The notes below the pieces were generated by a model. That model was not told where the DNA came from, searched no databases, and saw only the letters and a program-made list of their open reading frames with translations. Below are positions 51,798 through 52,190 of a stretch of 52,190 bases of DNA, piece after piece. The DNA is taken from the NCBI GenBank assembly GCA_017408405.1, contig JAFQUP010000062.1, forward strand, positions 1-52,190, in the 5' to 3' direction. Position 1 is the stretch's first letter; the number at the start of each line of letters is the position of its first letter. A program made the position numbers and the translations under genes. This DNA comes from Thermoguttaceae bacterium (GTDB lineage Bacteria; Planctomycetota; Planctomycetia; Pirellulales; Thermoguttaceae).

Positions 51798-52190
51798 ATG
51801 AGAAAAACTAATATCGCGCTTTCCGTTGTCTGTGTTGCGGCATTCTCAGCAGTCGCTCAGGCCCAGGATGTGGCTCCAGTCGATAATATCCTTGAAGCTG
51901 TTGTCGAAAAAACGGAAGAAGTGGTTCTCGAAGAAGCCCCCGCCATTGAAGAAGCTGTTGAAAAAGTAGCCGAAAAAGCTGAAGCTAAAGCAAAGGCCGA
52001 AGCTGAAAAGAAAGAAGCTGAAGCTAAAGCAAAGGCCGAAGCTGAAAAGAAAGAAGCTGAAGCAAAAGCTAAGGCCGAAGCTGAAAAGAAAGAAGCTGAA
52101 GCAAAAGCTAAGGCCGAAGCTGAAAAGAAAGAAGCTGAAGCAAAAGCAAAGGCCGAAGCTGAAGCAAAAGCTAAAGCCGAAGCTGAAGCA
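51798..52190 (+). CDS. Secreted Lys/Ala/Glu repeat protein, 3' end beyond the window
   Basis: 131 codons are visible before the right edge, with no stop. GAAAGGA lies eight bases before the ATG. A signal peptide (MRKTNIALSVVCVAAFSAV, cleavage after AQA, about residue 22) precedes an acidic segment rich in Glu and Val (about residues 23-60). After that the protein is made of 13-residue units EAEAKAKAEAEKK, which should form a long single helix with alternating charges. Comparable repeats occur in TolA domain II and in histone-like tails; export suggests a periplasmic linker or a surface-related protein. The C-terminal domain that would identify it is outside the window. Confidence 0.85.
   Translation, partial: MRKTNIALSVVCVAAFSAVAQAQDVAPVDNILEAVVEKTEEVVLEEAPAIEEAVEKVAEKAEAKAKAEAEKKEAEAKAKAEAEKKEAEAKAKAEAEKKEAEAKAKAEAEKKEAEAKAKAEAEAKAKAEAEA
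51978..52190 (+). repeat. 39-bp tandem repeat encoding Lys/Ala/Glu units
   Basis: Four near-identical units of 39 bp encode 13 residues (with Glu-Lys-Lys at the end), then the unit shortens to a 24-base form without the Lys-Lys. It continues past the right edge and stays in frame. Confidence 0.9.

Overview
The window reads as a chromosomal segment of a planctomycete, probably a member of the Pirellulales and probably from an anaerobic, gut-type lineage. This is inferred from protein content, not from a marker tree. The evidence is: a secreted DUF1080 (3-keto-disaccharide hydrolase-like) protein, HpnE, small secreted proteins, cytosolic and secreted repeat proteins, an AMMECR1-MEMO fusion, and HydG with a TM1266-type regulator, which imply [FeFe]-hydrogenase and hence anaerobic metabolism. 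Genes are mostly single or in pairs, intergenic regions are long and AT-rich, and many sites fit a TTGAxT - 16/17 - TATAMT promoter. I see no phage, insertion sequence, CRISPR array or rRNA.

Layout. 1-707: 3'-truncated gene for a protein with a 15-residue coiled-coil repeat. 1.3-5.6 kb: lysS, a DUF1080 lipid/sugar-type secreted protein, a TMEM43-like membrane protein. 5.7-12 kb, minus strand: acyl-CoA synthetase, hydG, TM1266-like regulator, FabZ-like dehydratase, a short sigma-70 factor. 12.3-19.5 kb, plus strand: LRR protein and panB, an FGGY kinase, rpmE, prfA and an atypical NarL-type regulator. 19.8-29.1 kb: envelope biogenesis and folding genes, namely a TolC-like channel, a double-parvulin SurA-like gene broken by an in-frame TAG, a zinc-ribbon protein, two cyclophilin-like paralogues (one with its active site lost), a DUF4416 protein and an HtrA-like protein whose three catalytic residues are all replaced. 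29.4-36.9 kb: an APH-fold kinase-like protein, accD, a calcineurin-like phosphoesterase and an AddA-like helicase-nuclease. 37.0-40.7 kb: tmRNA, a small secreted protein, ligA and tRNA-Ser(UGA). 40.7-51.5 kb, minus strand: hpnE, topA with a histone-H1-like tail, a TPR protein, an MBL hydrolase, tadA, a PPP phosphatase and the AMMECR1-MEMO fusion. 51.8 kb to the end: the start of a secreted Lys/Ala/Glu repeat protein.

The most informative oddities are: the amber codon inside the SurA-like gene, with the reading frame preserved for 342 codons beyond it; a run of degenerate enzymes of the envelope (dead HtrA, dead cyclophilin) close to intact relatives; a response regulator with Asn instead of the phospho-acceptor Asp; and a pair of related long imperfect palindromes in two intergenic regions (about 868-1030 and 7471-7628) that may be members of a dispersed repeat family. 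Nothing seen amounts to a clear new multi-gene system; the strongest candidates are individual unusual proteins and the palindrome family.
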